Assembly (NCBI RefSeq): GCF_013201685.1
Contig: NZ_CP053844.1
Span: forward strand, 1,240,001-1,304,000
DNA from: Campylobacter geochelonis
Lineage (GTDB): Bacteria > Campylobacterota > Campylobacteria > Campylobacterales > Campylobacteraceae
Direction of reading: 5' to 3'
DNA length: 64,000 bases
Shown here: piece by piece, positions 29,399 to 38,223 of the stretch
Position numbering within the stretch: the stretch's first letter is position 1
Layout of the letters: each line of letters opens with the position of its first letter
The notes under the pieces: generated by a model
What the model was told of the DNA's origin: nothing
Databases searched by the model: none
Seen by the model: the letters and a program-made list of their open reading frames with translations, nothing else
Made by a program: the position numbers and the translations under genes

Positions 29399-29476
29399 CC
29401 AAATTTGTTGAATTTCTATTATTTAAATATATATAATAAGTATATTTATAAATATTTTTGAAACGTATGCAGTGAG

Positions 29477-29498
29477 AAATGCCTATATTTAGGCATTT
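29477..29498. promoter_or_regulatory. Inverted repeat upstream of the metY promoter
   Basis: Perfect 9-bp palindrome AAATGCCTA / TAGGCATTT with a 4-base centre, ending 31 bases before the metY -35 box. It may be an operator (for instance for the operon's own Rrf2 regulator) or a weak terminator for the divergent side. No regulator is proved. Confidence 0.4.
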
Positions 29499-29528
29499 TA
29501 AAAAATATATTAAAATATATCAAAACCC

Positions 29529-29557
29529 TTGACATTTTATTTATTTCGTGATACAAT
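29529..29557 (+). promoter_or_regulatory. Consensus sigma-70 promoter of metY-rrf2-cysK
   Basis: TTGACA at 29529-29534, a 17-base spacer, then TACAAT at 29552-29557, 29 bases before the metY ATG, which follows AGAGGAG. A perfect -35 is unusual in Campylobacter DNA and points to strong or repressor-controlled expression. Confidence 0.75.
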
Positions 29558-29585
29558 TTCATAAAATTTAAAAAGAGGAGACTTT

Positions 29586-30851
29586 ATGCAAAAAGATACA
29601 CTAGCACTTCACGAGGGCTATAACTCAAAAGATGGTTTTGGAACGATGAGTGTTCCGATTTATCAAACGACGGCTTATGATTTTGGCACAGGTGAAGTAG
29701 CAGCAGATAGATTTGCTCTTCGTGCATTAGGACAAATTTATAGTCGTCTAACAAACCCAACAACCGATGTTTTAGAAGCTCGTTTAGCAGCGCTTGAAGG
29801 CGGAGAGGCGGCTTTAGCAGTTGCTAGCGGTCAAGCAGCTATATTTTACTCTGTAGCAAATCTTGCTCAAGCTGGTGAAAATATCATAGTAGCAAAAAAA
29901 GTCTATGGCGGTTCAACCACACTTTTAACGCATACTATCAAAAGATTTGGCATAGAAGCTAGAGTTTTTGACTCTGATAATGCTGATGACTTAGAAGCGT
30001 TAATAGATGATAAAACAAGAGCGATATTTTTTGAAACGCTCTCAAACCCACAAATCGCAATTCCAAATCTAGATAAAATCGTTTCAATAGCACAAAAGTA
30101 TAAAATCATCACAATAGCCGATAACACAGTCGCTACTCCAGTGCTATTTAACCCTATAGCTAGAGGTGTTGATGTTGTAGTTCATAGTGCAAGCAAGTAT
30201 ATAAACGGACAAGGTTCGGCAATCGGCGGTATAATAGTTGCGCGTAAAGGACTAAATGATTATATCAAAGGTAACTCAAGATATGCACACTTTAACGAAC
30301 CAGATGAGAGCTATCATGGTCTTGTTTACACAGATGTTCCACTTCCGATTTTCACACTTAGAATTCGTATCGCCCTACTTCGCGATATCGGCGCAACCTT
30401 ATCGCCATTTAACGCATGGGTGTTAATCCAAGGACTTGAAACACTAACTTTAAGAGTAAAAAAACACTCAGAAAATGCACTTAAAATTGCTCAATGGTTA
30501 GAAAAACATCCAAAAGTAAAAAGCGTAAACTATCCTGGTTTAAAAAGCGCAAGCACATACGAAAAAGCTCAAAAATACTTCTTAAACGGCGAAGCAAGCG
30601 GGCTTTTAAGTTTTGATGTTGGAGATTTTGAGTATGCTAAAAAGATTTTAAATTCAACTGAAATTTTTAAAGTAGTCGTAAACATCGGCGATAGTAAATC
30701 GATCATAACTCATCCAGCTTCAACCACACATTCACAGCTTAGCGAAACAGAGCTAAACGCGAGTGGCGTTCCGGCTGGTCTTATAAGATTAAGCGTTGGG
30801 CTTGAAGATAGTAATGATTTAATAAAAGATTTAGAAAAGGCGTTAGGATAA
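29586..30851 (+). CDS. metY: O-acetylhomoserine (thiol)-lyase / sulfhydrylase
   Basis: PLP enzyme that joins sulfide or methanethiol to O-acetylhomoserine in methionine synthesis. 421 residues, the usual length of the MetY class (longer than MetB/MetC). Motifs: VPIYQTTAYDFG near the start, YSRLTNPTTDVLE, ALAVASGQAAI, and HSASKYINGQGSAIGG with the PLP lysine near residue 205. The C-terminus (HSQLSETELNASGVPAGLIR) is complete. First gene of a three-gene sulfur operon, overlapping the Rrf2 gene by one base. Confidence 0.95.
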   Translation: MQKDTLALHEGYNSKDGFGTMSVPIYQTTAYDFGTGEVAADRFALRALGQIYSRLTNPTTDVLEARLAALEGGEAALAVASGQAAIFYSVANLAQAGENIIVAKKVYGGSTTLLTHTIKRFGIEARVFDSDNADDLEALIDDKTRAIFFETLSNPQIAIPNLDKIVSIAQKYKIITIADNTVATPVLFNPIARGVDVVVHSASKYINGQGSAIGGIIVARKGLNDYIKGNSRYAHFNEPDESYHGLVYTDVPLPIFTLRIRIALLRDIGATLSPFNAWVLIQGLETLTLRVKKHSENALKIAQWLEKHPKVKSVNYPGLKSASTYEKAQKYFLNGEASGLLSFDVGDFEYAKKILNSTEIFKVVVNIGDSKSIITHPASTTHSQLSETELNASGVPAGLIRLSVGLEDSNDLIKDLEKALG

Positions 30852-31264
30852 TGGCAATATTAACAACAAAAGGGGTAAATGGAATACTTGCTATACTAGA
30901 AATAGCAAAAGCTAGTGAAGTTTCACCGATAACCATAAAAGAGATATCAGAAAAAACTGGTATCTCTAAAAACTATATGCAACAAATTCTAGACCCACTT
31001 AGAGAAGAAGGGATAATTGGAGCGTTAAAAGGTAAAAGTGGCGGATATTTTTTAGCTAAAAAGCCAAGCGAGATTAAATTTTATGATATTTTTGTGGCTT
31101 TAGAAAAAGATGTAAAAATAACAAATTTAATCGTAAAAAATGAGCCTATAAAAAAGGCTTTTGACAAATTTGATAGAGAAATAAAAGAAGTTTTATCTCT
31201 TAGTTTGGAAGATTTTTACAAACAAGAAGAAGATAATAGAAAATTTTTAAATTTTGTTATATAA
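30851..31264 (+). CDS. Rrf2-family transcriptional regulator (CymR-like)
   Basis: 137 residues. An N-terminal winged helix (LTTKGVNGILAILEIAKAS, then ISEKTGISKNYMQQILDPLREEGII and a GKSGGYFLAK wing) is typical of Rrf2. It has no cysteines at all, so it cannot hold the iron-sulfur cluster of IscR/NsrR and resembles the CymR subgroup, which senses cysteine status through cysteine synthase. Its place between metY and cysK supports control of sulfur assimilation (inference). Confidence 0.88.
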   Translation: MAILTTKGVNGILAILEIAKASEVSPITIKEISEKTGISKNYMQQILDPLREEGIIGALKGKSGGYFLAKKPSEIKFYDIFVALEKDVKITNLIVKNEPIKKAFDKFDREIKEVLSLSLEDFYKQEEDNRKFLNFVI

Positions 31265-31274
31265 AGGAAATACA

Positions 31275-32189
31275 ATGAAAATAGCACAAAACGTAACACA
31301 ACTTATAGGAAACACTCCGCTTGTTAAGATAAACAAGCTATCACACAACGCTACGATTCTAGCAAAAGCTGAATTTTTAAACCCAGCTCACTCAGTAAAA
31401 GATCGTATAGCTTACGCTATGATAACTGATGCTATGGATAGAAAACTCATAGATAAAAACAGTGTTATAGTAGAGCCAACAAGCGGTAACACAGGCGTTG
31501 GACTAGCTATGGTGTGCGCTCACTTTGGGCTTAAACTTATACTTACCATGCCTAGCTCGATGAGTATAGAAAGACAAAAACTACTTGACGCACTTGGCGC
31601 AAAGATAGTTTTAACAGAACCTGCTCTTGGTATGCAAGGCGCTGTTAATGAGGCAGAAAAGATAGCAAAAGAGACTCCAAATTCGTTTATCCCGCGACAG
31701 TTTGAAAACCCAGCAAACCCAGAAATTCACAAAAAAACAACCGCACAAGAAATTTTACGTGATACAGATGGCAAGGTTGATATATTTGTAGCTGGTTTTG
31801 GAACTGGTGGAACTGTTAGCGGTATAGGCGAAGTTCTTAAAGCTCACAACCCAAATGTAAAAATAGTAGCAGTTGAGCCATCGGCATCTCCACTGGTAAC
31901 TGAAGGATTTGCTGGTTCGCACAAAATTCAAGGTATAGGAGCAAATTTTATACCAAAGAATTTAAACCGCGCGGTTATAGATGAGTTTATCACTGTAAAT
32001 AACGAAGATGCCCTAAAAACAGCTAAAAATTTAGCTCAAAAAGAGGGACTTTTGGTTGGAATTTCAAGCGGGGCAAATGTATTTGCTGCAAATGAGCTAG
32101 CAAATAGACCTGAAAACAAAGATAAAGTCATAGTTACGGTTCTTTGCGATACAGGCGAAAGATATCTTTCAACTGAGCTTTATAAATAA
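31275..32189 (+). CDS. cysK: Cysteine synthase A (O-acetylserine sulfhydrylase)
   Basis: PLP enzyme that makes cysteine from O-acetylserine and sulfide. 304 residues from the ATG at 31275, which follows AAAGGAA and sits just after the Rrf2 stop; an alternative start seven codons upstream lies inside that gene. Motifs: IGNTPLVKI, PAHSVKDRIA with PLP Lys42, PTSGNTGVGLA (substrate loop) and GTGGTVSGIG (phosphate loop). Last gene of the operon; no clear terminator hairpin was seen after it. Confidence 0.96.
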   Translation: MKIAQNVTQLIGNTPLVKINKLSHNATILAKAEFLNPAHSVKDRIAYAMITDAMDRKLIDKNSVIVEPTSGNTGVGLAMVCAHFGLKLILTMPSSMSIERQKLLDALGAKIVLTEPALGMQGAVNEAEKIAKETPNSFIPRQFENPANPEIHKKTTAQEILRDTDGKVDIFVAGFGTGGTVSGIGEVLKAHNPNVKIVAVEPSASPLVTEGFAGSHKIQGIGANFIPKNLNRAVIDEFITVNNEDALKTAKNLAQKEGLLVGISSGANVFAANELANRPENKDKVIVTVLCDTGERYLSTELYK

Positions 32190-32997
32190 ATTTTGACTTA
32201 ATTTGGTTAAATTTATTTTATGATTTCTTAAATTTACGTAAAAATTTAGTCGCTAATTTGGCTTTAAAGTTATAAATTTAGTGGCTAAATTTTGCTTAAT
32301 CTGATTTAAATTTTTACTTTAACACACTCTTAATACTGCTTTTAAATTTAACGCTATTTTTAAGTAAAAACATAAACTTTGCGATAATTTTAAAAAAGTT
32401 TTTTGATAAAATACTACTACTATTTAGTTTATATACGCAAAATTTAGTTGAAAAATTAAATTATATAAATTTAAAATACAAGATGTTAAATTTAATAAAA
32501 TCCATTTTTATAAATTCCATAAAAACTTGCAAAATACTTCTTATAAAAGTCAAATTTAACTTATAAATTCACAAACATCTGTTGATACTAGAGTCCCCAT
32601 AAAATCAGCTTTGGCAAATCAAATTTATAAAGCTAAATTTGACTTTTATAAAAATTATTTCAGATTTTAATCATAGTTTTTGAGTGCATAAATTTATGAT
32701 TAAGCTATTTATAATGATACTAAAAACAAAGTTAAAAGCGAAATGACTCTATAAATTTAAATAAAATCTTTTAAATTTATTTCAACAACGCCATAAATTT
32801 AAATCACTAAAATAAAAGTATTTTAATTAACAAATTTGAAAAACTGTTTAGAGCAAAACAACGGAATAAAAATTCATATAACCATGAAATTTAAAAACTA
32901 TCTAAAACTAACGCGCGAGAGTTTTAAATTTAATCTTACAAAAAACGCGAACGAATTGTGCTAATCAACATTAAAATTTAAATAAAGTTAAGTAAAT
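32190..32997. other. Large A/T-rich intergenic region
   Basis: About 800 bases between the convergent cysK and antiporter genes. Very A/T-rich with many AAATTTA-like words. I see no open frame with a ribosome site, no tRNA or RNA signature and no strong long hairpin. It may be a decayed gene or hold an unrecognised RNA. Confidence 0.5.
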
Positions 32998-34449
32998 TTA
33001 CTTAACTTTTGCTTTAAACTCAGCTATAATCCCCTCGTATTTGCCTTCATCAGTGCAATAAATAAGCAACAAATCATCAGCGTGAAAAGTATATGAGCCG
33101 CTAACCTTAATGCTTTCATTGTCCCTTTTAACCAAAAGTATCAAAAAGTCATCATCCATATCAAGTTCTGCTAGGCTATGACCTATAGCTTTTGAACCGC
33201 TAGGGATGGTAAATTGTCTTAATCCGCTATAATAAATCGGTTTGTTTGGAAGGTGCATGTTTGGATCATACTCTTCATCTTTTATGCCAAAAAACGAAGC
33301 AGCAAAGCCAAGAGTCGAGCCTTGAAGCAAAACAGATACTAAAACCATAAAAAATATCACATTAAACATTATATGAGCATTTTCTAATCCAGCCGCCATA
33401 GGATAAGTTGCAAGTATGACTGGAACAACCCCTCTAAAGCCAACCCACGATATAAAAATCTTCTCTTTTATATTAAATTTAGATAAAGCAAGTCCTATAA
33501 AAACGCTCAGCGGTCTTGCTACAAACATCAAAAATAGCGCTATCACACAGCTTATCAACGCTACACTTGGTAGCTCACTTGGAAAAACCAAAAGCCCTAG
33601 CGTTAAGAAGATAAAAACTTGCATTAACCATGCAACACCATCAAAAAAACCTATTAAATTTCTTTTATGTATAAACTCTTTTTTGTTTGCAAAAATTCCA
33701 GCTATATAGACTGCGATATAGCCATTTCCACCTATTTTAGATGTAAAACCAAATAAAAATATAACCAAAGCTATCATCAAAACCGGATAAAGTCCCCATG
33801 AGCTAAGTTTTATCCTGTTTAAAAAACCAGGCATTATCAAGCCAAATCCATATCCCAAAGCACCACCTAAAACAAACTGTAAAATCAAATCCTTAATCAA
33901 AATAAAGGCATTTGGAGCTTGTGGAGCTGTTATGATACCAATAACCGTTAGAGTTAAAAATATCGCCATAGGATCATTACTTCCACTTTCAAACTCAAGC
34001 AGTTCGCCTATGCTGTTTTTAAGCCTAATGCCTTTTGAGCGAAGTATGGCAAACACAGCCGCAGCGTCAGTTGAGCTAATAATACAAGCAAGCAAAAAGC
34101 TTTCTAAAAATGTAAAGTCTAAAACAAAATAAACAAAGCTACTAAGCACAAGAGCCGTTATCACAACTCCAAGAGTCGCAAGAACAAGCCCTGCTTTATA
34201 AATAGGTTGAATAGCTTTAAAAGATGTATCAAGCCCACCAGCAAAAAGGATAAAAATCAAAGCTATAGTTCCAAAATCCCCAGCTAGTTTGGCATTACTA
34301 AATTCTATCTTTAAAATTCCATCAGTACCAGCAAACATGCCAATAGCTAAGAAAAACAACAAAGCAGGAACGCCGTATTTATCAGAAATCTTACTAAATA
34401 GCACGCTTGCGACGAACAACACACCCATAACTATGAACTGAGTTTCCAA
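32998..34449 (-). CDS. Potassium/proton antiporter with RCK-C domain (NhaP2/CvrA-like)
   Basis: 483 residues. Residues 1-385 form about 12 membrane helices of the CPA family, with the SSTDAAAVFAILRSKG segment carrying the conserved aspartate and FESGSNDPMAIFL the ND pair of the ion site. Residues about 405-483 are a cytoplasmic TrkA-C-type regulatory domain (LVKRDNESIKVSGSYTFHAD, LLIYC). It probably exports K+ or Na+ in exchange for H+. C. jejuni has a similar gene (called kefB) next to hspR, as here. Confidence 0.88.
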   Translation of the reverse strand: METQFIVMGVLFVASVLFSKISDKYGVPALLFFLAIGMFAGTDGILKIEFSNAKLAGDFGTIALIFILFAGGLDTSFKAIQPIYKAGLVLATLGVVITALVLSSFVYFVLDFTFLESFLLACIISSTDAAAVFAILRSKGIRLKNSIGELLEFESGSNDPMAIFLTLTVIGIITAPQAPNAFILIKDLILQFVLGGALGYGFGLIMPGFLNRIKLSSWGLYPVLMIALVIFLFGFTSKIGGNGYIAVYIAGIFANKKEFIHKRNLIGFFDGVAWLMQVFIFLTLGLLVFPSELPSVALISCVIALFLMFVARPLSVFIGLALSKFNIKEKIFISWVGFRGVVPVILATYPMAAGLENAHIMFNVIFFMVLVSVLLQGSTLGFAASFFGIKDEEYDPNMHLPNKPIYYSGLRQFTIPSGSKAIGHSLAELDMDDDFLILLVKRDNESIKVSGSYTFHADDLLLIYCTDEGKYEGIIAEFKAKVK

Positions 34450-34545
34450 AACTTCCCTTCCTACTCAAATTTGCTTTACTTAAACGGATAAAACCAACCA
34501 CTGTCTACCTTGCTAGTTTTGCCACACTATATTGTTTTATTAAAT

Positions 34546-34932
34546 TTATTTTTTATCTTTTTTGTCATCGTAAAATATAAGATCAAACCTGCTTTTTCTT
34601 TTTACAAGCGAGCCTTTTGTAACCTTTGTACCTTGACTTAGACGCTCTATATCGCTTCTTAGCTCATCGACTACTTTTTCATACTCTTCGATTTGCTCTT
34701 TTAACTGAAATACAACATCAACGCCAGCTAAATTTACACCCAAGTCCCTAGTAAGCCGCAAAATCATCTTTATCCTATCGACATCGCGCTCTGAGTAAAG
34801 TCTCATCTTACCCTCGGTTCTATCTGGCTCTATAAGACCCTCTTTTTCATACTGTCTAAGAGTTTGAGGGTGAATGTCTAAAACTTTAGCCACTACGCTT
34901 ATAAGATATACTGGCTCATCATAGCTATGCAT
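34546..34932 (-). CDS. hspR: Heat-shock repressor HspR (MerR family)
   Basis: 128-residue DNA-binding repressor. The helix-turn-helix VVAKVLDIHPQTLRQYEKEG and wing RLYSERDVDRI are of the MerR type, followed by an effector coiled coil (EQIEEYEKVVDELRSDIERL). HspR represses heat-shock genes at HAIR elements and in Helicobacter and Campylobacter controls cbpA-hspR and groE-type operons. It lies 16 bases downstream of cbpA, so the pair is autoregulated if the upstream site at 35884 is real. Confidence 0.93.
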   Translation of the reverse strand: MHSYDEPVYLISVVAKVLDIHPQTLRQYEKEGLIEPDRTEGKMRLYSERDVDRIKMILRLTRDLGVNLAGVDVVFQLKEQIEEYEKVVDELRSDIERLSQGTKVTKGSLVKRKSRFDLIFYDDKKDKK

Positions 34933-34948
34933 TTTTTATCCTTATATT

Positions 34949-35827
34949 TTATAAATTTTCTTCAAGAACTTTTCGTGCTTGGCTATCAAGTTCATTGATA
35001 TTTGGAAGTATAACATTAACAGTAAGATACAAATCTCCATAAATTTTGCTACTTCTGTTTTGTATACCATATCCTTTTAGTCGAATTTTTTGTCCATTTT
35101 TAGTATTTTCAGAGATTTTAATGCTAACATCTTTTTTATATGTCTTAACATCAATCTTGCCACCAAAAAGAGCTGTTTTTAAAGGTATATCGATGTTTTT
35201 ATACAAGTCATCGCCATCTATTTTATACTCAGAACTGTTTTCAACAGATACGATAAGTATGATATCTCCAGTTTCATTGCTTCTTTGAGACTTTTTACCT
35301 TTGCCTCTGATTCTAAGTTTTTCGCCATCTTTTATGCCAGCAGGAATGCGAATTTTGATACTTTGTCCATTTAAATTTATCTGTTTTTCGCCACCAGTTA
35401 TGGCAAAGTCAAAGTCGATATTTAGCCTTGCATTTATATCCAAATCTTCAGCAAAACCGCCGCCATTAAAGCCGTTAAATCCAGATGAGAAGCCACCATT
35501 TGATCTAAAATTTCCAGAAGCGAAACCACCACCAAAAATATTTTTTAAGATTTCGTTTAAGTCGCCCATATCTTCTGCATTTCTAGCGAAATCTTGGAAA
35601 TTTTGACCGCCAAACATATTATCGCCGTGCATATCATACTGTTTACGCTTATTTTCATCGCTTAAGATTTCATAAGCCCCATTTATCTCTTTAAATTTAT
35701 TCTCAGCTTCTGGGTCTTTGTTTATATCAGGATGATACTTTCTAGCAAGCCTTCTATAGGCTTTTTTTATCTCTTCAGCACTAGCATCTTTGCTAACGCC
35801 TAGAGTTTCGTATAAACTATCACTCAT
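34949..35827 (-). CDS. cbpA: CbpA, DnaJ-family co-chaperone
   Basis: 292 residues. N-terminal J domain (residues 4-70) with the HPD tripeptide in [10 protein letters not shown], then a glycine/phenylalanine-rich linker (residues about 75-125), then the two C-terminal substrate-binding domains. The zinc finger of DnaJ is absent, as in CbpA. It stimulates DnaK ATPase and binds unfolded clients or DNA. Divergent from htrA, sharing a 198-base control region. Confidence 0.93.
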   Translation of the reverse strand: MSDSLYETLGVSKDASAEEIKKAYRRLARKYHPDINKDPEAENKFKEINGAYEILSDENKRKQYDMHGDNMFGGQNFQDFARNAEDMGDLNEILKNIFGGGFASGNFRSNGGFSSGFNGFNGGGFAEDLDINARLNIDFDFAITGGEKQINLNGQSIKIRIPAGIKDGEKLRIRGKGKKSQRSNETGDIILIVSVENSSEYKIDGDDLYKNIDIPLKTALFGGKIDVKTYKKDVSIKISENTKNGQKIRLKGYGIQNRSSKIYGDLYLTVNVILPNINELDSQARKVLEENL

Positions 35828-35883
35828 CTACACTTTCCTTATGATTGTTATATAATTTATATTTAGTTATTTAACTATATAGA

Positions 35884-35904
35884 TTTGAGTCTTATTATAT
35901 CAAA
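35884..35904. promoter_or_regulatory. Candidate HAIR-like HspR operator
   Basis: TTTGAGT, seven bases, TATCAAA in the cbpA-htrA intergenic region. The left half matches the HAIR half-site TTGAGT well; the right half matches ACTCAA only in part. Position just upstream of the cbpA-hspR promoter fits autorepression. Confidence 0.4.
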
Positions 35905-36025
35905 AAGTTTAGTCTATGTCAATCAATCTTTAGCAAATTTTTATTTACTTATTCAAAATTTTATATTAAAGAAATGTTAAAATCAGACATTTATAATTCA
36001 GAAAAATTAATCATAAGGATAAAGA

Positions 36026-37459
36026 ATGAAGAAAATTGTTTTTATATCTATTTTTGCTGCATCGGCTCTTTTGGCTGCAAATATCGAGTTTAAAAATGCA
36101 GATAATGATTTTAAAAGAATAAACCCAGAATTTGACACCGATGTAGTCATCTCTTACCACGACTCAGTTAGTAGCGCTAAAAAATCAGTAGTTAATATAT
36201 CAACCAAAAAAGTAGTCTCATCTAGCCCTCACGGCTCTATGGATGGGTTGCTTGATGATCCATTTTTTAGACAATTTTTTGGCTTTAACTTTGGAATTCC
36301 ACAAGAAAAAACTAGACAATTTAGCTCTTTAGGCTCTGGCGTTATCATATCAAACGATGGATATATAGTGACAAACAACCATGTTGTAGAAGATGCTGAT
36401 GAGATTTTAGTAAATTTAAGCGATGATGATAAAGAATATAAAGCAAAAGTCGTAGGAACAGATCCAAAAACAGACATTGCTATCATAAAAATTGATGCTA
36501 AAAATTTAGAAGCTATTAAATTTGCTGATTCAAGCAAACTACTTGAAGGAGATATGGTTTTTGCCATAGGAAATCCTTTTGGTGTGGGAAGTACGATAAC
36601 GCAAGGTATCATTTCAGCGCTTAATAAAAGCAACATCGGCTTAAACCAATATGAAAATTTCATTCAAACAGATGCTTCGATTAACCCTGGAAACTCAGGT
36701 GGCGCGCTTGTTGATAGCAGAGGCGCTTTAATAGGCATAAACTCAGCCATACTAAGTAGAGGTGGCGGAAACAACGGCGTAGGCTTTGCAATTCCATCAA
36801 ATATGGTAAAAGATATCGCAAAGCAGCTTATTAGCGATGGCAAGATACAGCGCGGATATATAGGCGTTATGATAAGCGATTTGACAAAAGAGCAAAAAGA
36901 TGTTTATAAAAACTCAAATGGAGCTTTGATAATCAGCATAGAAAAAGATATGCCAGCAGATAAAGCCGGTCTAAAAAGAGGTGATTTAGTCATAAAAGCA
37001 AACGATAAAGATATAAAATCAGCAAATGACCTTAAAAACCTCATAGGCTCACTAACACCAAACAAAAACATCAATATCGAGTATGAAAGAGGCGGAAAAG
37101 TAGAGAAAACCTCTGTAAAACTTGCCGATATGGATAGCGGTAAAACATCTCAAGCTTCAACAACTGGCTCAAAAGAGAGCGTAAAAGGCTTAAAGGTAAA
37201 TAACTTAAGCGAAGATATCAGGTATAAATATAACATAAGCCAAGATATAAACGGCGTTTTGGTTGTTAGCGTTGATAAGGACTCTGATGGATTTAAAGCT
37301 GGTTTTTCAAGAGGAGATGTTATCATACAAGTTGGCGATAAAGAGGTTAAAAATATAGATGAATTTAACACAGCGATAGCTAAAAATAAAGATAAGAAAA
37401 CTCTTATCTGGGTTATTAGAAATGGCGTACCGCAAGGTTTAGTGATAAATAATAAATAA
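36026..37459 (+). CDS. htrA: Periplasmic serine protease/chaperone HtrA (DegP/DegQ)
   Basis: 477 residues. Signal peptide of about 18 residues (KKIVFISIFAASALLAA). Trypsin-like domain with the catalytic triad His119 (TNNHVV), Asp150 (KTDIAI) and Ser224 (GNSGGAL). Two PDZ domains follow (about residues 270-360 and 385-475). It degrades or refolds damaged envelope proteins, and in Campylobacter and Helicobacter is also secreted and cleaves E-cadherin (known of the family). Start follows AAGGATAAAG. A clear terminator follows at 37464. Confidence 0.96.
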   Translation: MKKIVFISIFAASALLAANIEFKNADNDFKRINPEFDTDVVISYHDSVSSAKKSVVNISTKKVVSSSPHGSMDGLLDDPFFRQFFGFNFGIPQEKTRQFSSLGSGVIISNDGYIVTNNHVVEDADEILVNLSDDDKEYKAKVVGTDPKTDIAIIKIDAKNLEAIKFADSSKLLEGDMVFAIGNPFGVGSTITQGIISALNKSNIGLNQYENFIQTDASINPGNSGGALVDSRGALIGINSAILSRGGGNNGVGFAIPSNMVKDIAKQLISDGKIQRGYIGVMISDLTKEQKDVYKNSNGALIISIEKDMPADKAGLKRGDLVIKANDKDIKSANDLKNLIGSLTPNKNINIEYERGGKVEKTSVKLADMDSGKTSQASTTGSKESVKGLKVNNLSEDIRYKYNISQDINGVLVVSVDKDSDGFKAGFSRGDVIIQVGDKEVKNIDEFNTAIAKNKDKKTLIWVIRNGVPQGLVINNK

Positions 37460-37463
37460 ATTT

Positions 37464-37490
37464 AAAGGCTACAAAAAGTAGCCTTTTTCT
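37464..37490 (+). terminator. Rho-independent terminator of htrA
   Basis: Stem AAAGGCTAC / GTAGCCTTT around loop AAAAA, ending in a T-run, immediately after the htrA stop. Confidence 0.8.
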
Positions 37491-37512
37491 TGATAATATA
37501 TTTCAAATTTGA

Positions 37513-37518
37513 TATAAT
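37513..37518 (+). promoter_or_regulatory. -10 box of cprRS
   Basis: TATAAT within TTTGATATAATCG, 25 bases before the cprR ATG and just after the htrA terminator, so cprRS has its own promoter. No clear -35. Confidence 0.5.
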
Positions 37519-37542
37519 CGCCCTAAATTTAAGGAAAATCTT

Positions 37543-38223
37543 ATGATAAAAATTTTGATGATTGAAGATGATGTAGAGTTAGCAGAGATTTTAACAGAGT
37601 ATTTAGAGCAGTTTGATATGAGTATTATCATTGCAGATGACCCATATATAGGACTTTCAAAGTTAAAATTAGAAAATTTTGATATAGTTATACTTGATCT
37701 TACACTTCCTGGGCTTGATGGACTAGAAGTGTGCAAAGAGATAAGAAAAACTAGCGCTATACCTATAATCATATCAAGCGCAAGGCACGATTTAACCGAT
37801 AAAGTCAACGCTTTTGACTTTGGGGCTGATGACTACTTACCAAAACCTTACAACCCACAAGAGCTTCTAGTTAGGATAAAAAGCCTTATAAGAAGAAGTG
37901 AAGGCAAAGTTAGCGTTGCAGATAGCAAAAACTTAAAAAAAGATTTAGTTTTAAATGAATTTGAACACATCATCACACTTAATGATCAACCGCTAAATTT
38001 AACAGTCGCAGAGTATGATATACTAAGTTACTTGATTAAAAAAGAAGGTGGCGCTATCACAAGAGAAGAGCTTATATATAACTGCGATGCGATAAGCGAA
38101 GACTCAACAAACAAAAGCATAGATGTCATCATAGGAAGAATCCGAACAAAACTTGGCGAAAACTCAAAAGAGCCAAAATACATACACGCCATCAGAGGAG
38201 TTGGTTATAAACTAACACAATGA
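37543..38223 (+). CDS. cprR: OmpR/PhoB-type response regulator (CprR-like)
   Basis: 226 residues. Receiver domain (residues 1-115) with the acidic pair after MIE, phosphoacceptor Asp52 in VILDLTLPGLDG and KPYNPQEL; winged-helix DNA-binding domain (residues about 130-226) ending GRIRTKLGENSKEPKYIHAI and RGVGYKL. It overlaps the sensor kinase by four bases. The name rests on position: cprRS lies next to htrA in C. jejuni, where the pair controls envelope and biofilm traits. Confidence 0.88.
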   Translation: MIKILMIEDDVELAEILTEYLEQFDMSIIIADDPYIGLSKLKLENFDIVILDLTLPGLDGLEVCKEIRKTSAIPIIISSARHDLTDKVNAFDFGADDYLPKPYNPQELLVRIKSLIRRSEGKVSVADSKNLKKDLVLNEFEHIITLNDQPLNLTVAEYDILSYLIKKEGGAITREELIYNCDAISEDSTNKSIDVIIGRIRTKLGENSKEPKYIHAIRGVGYKLTQ

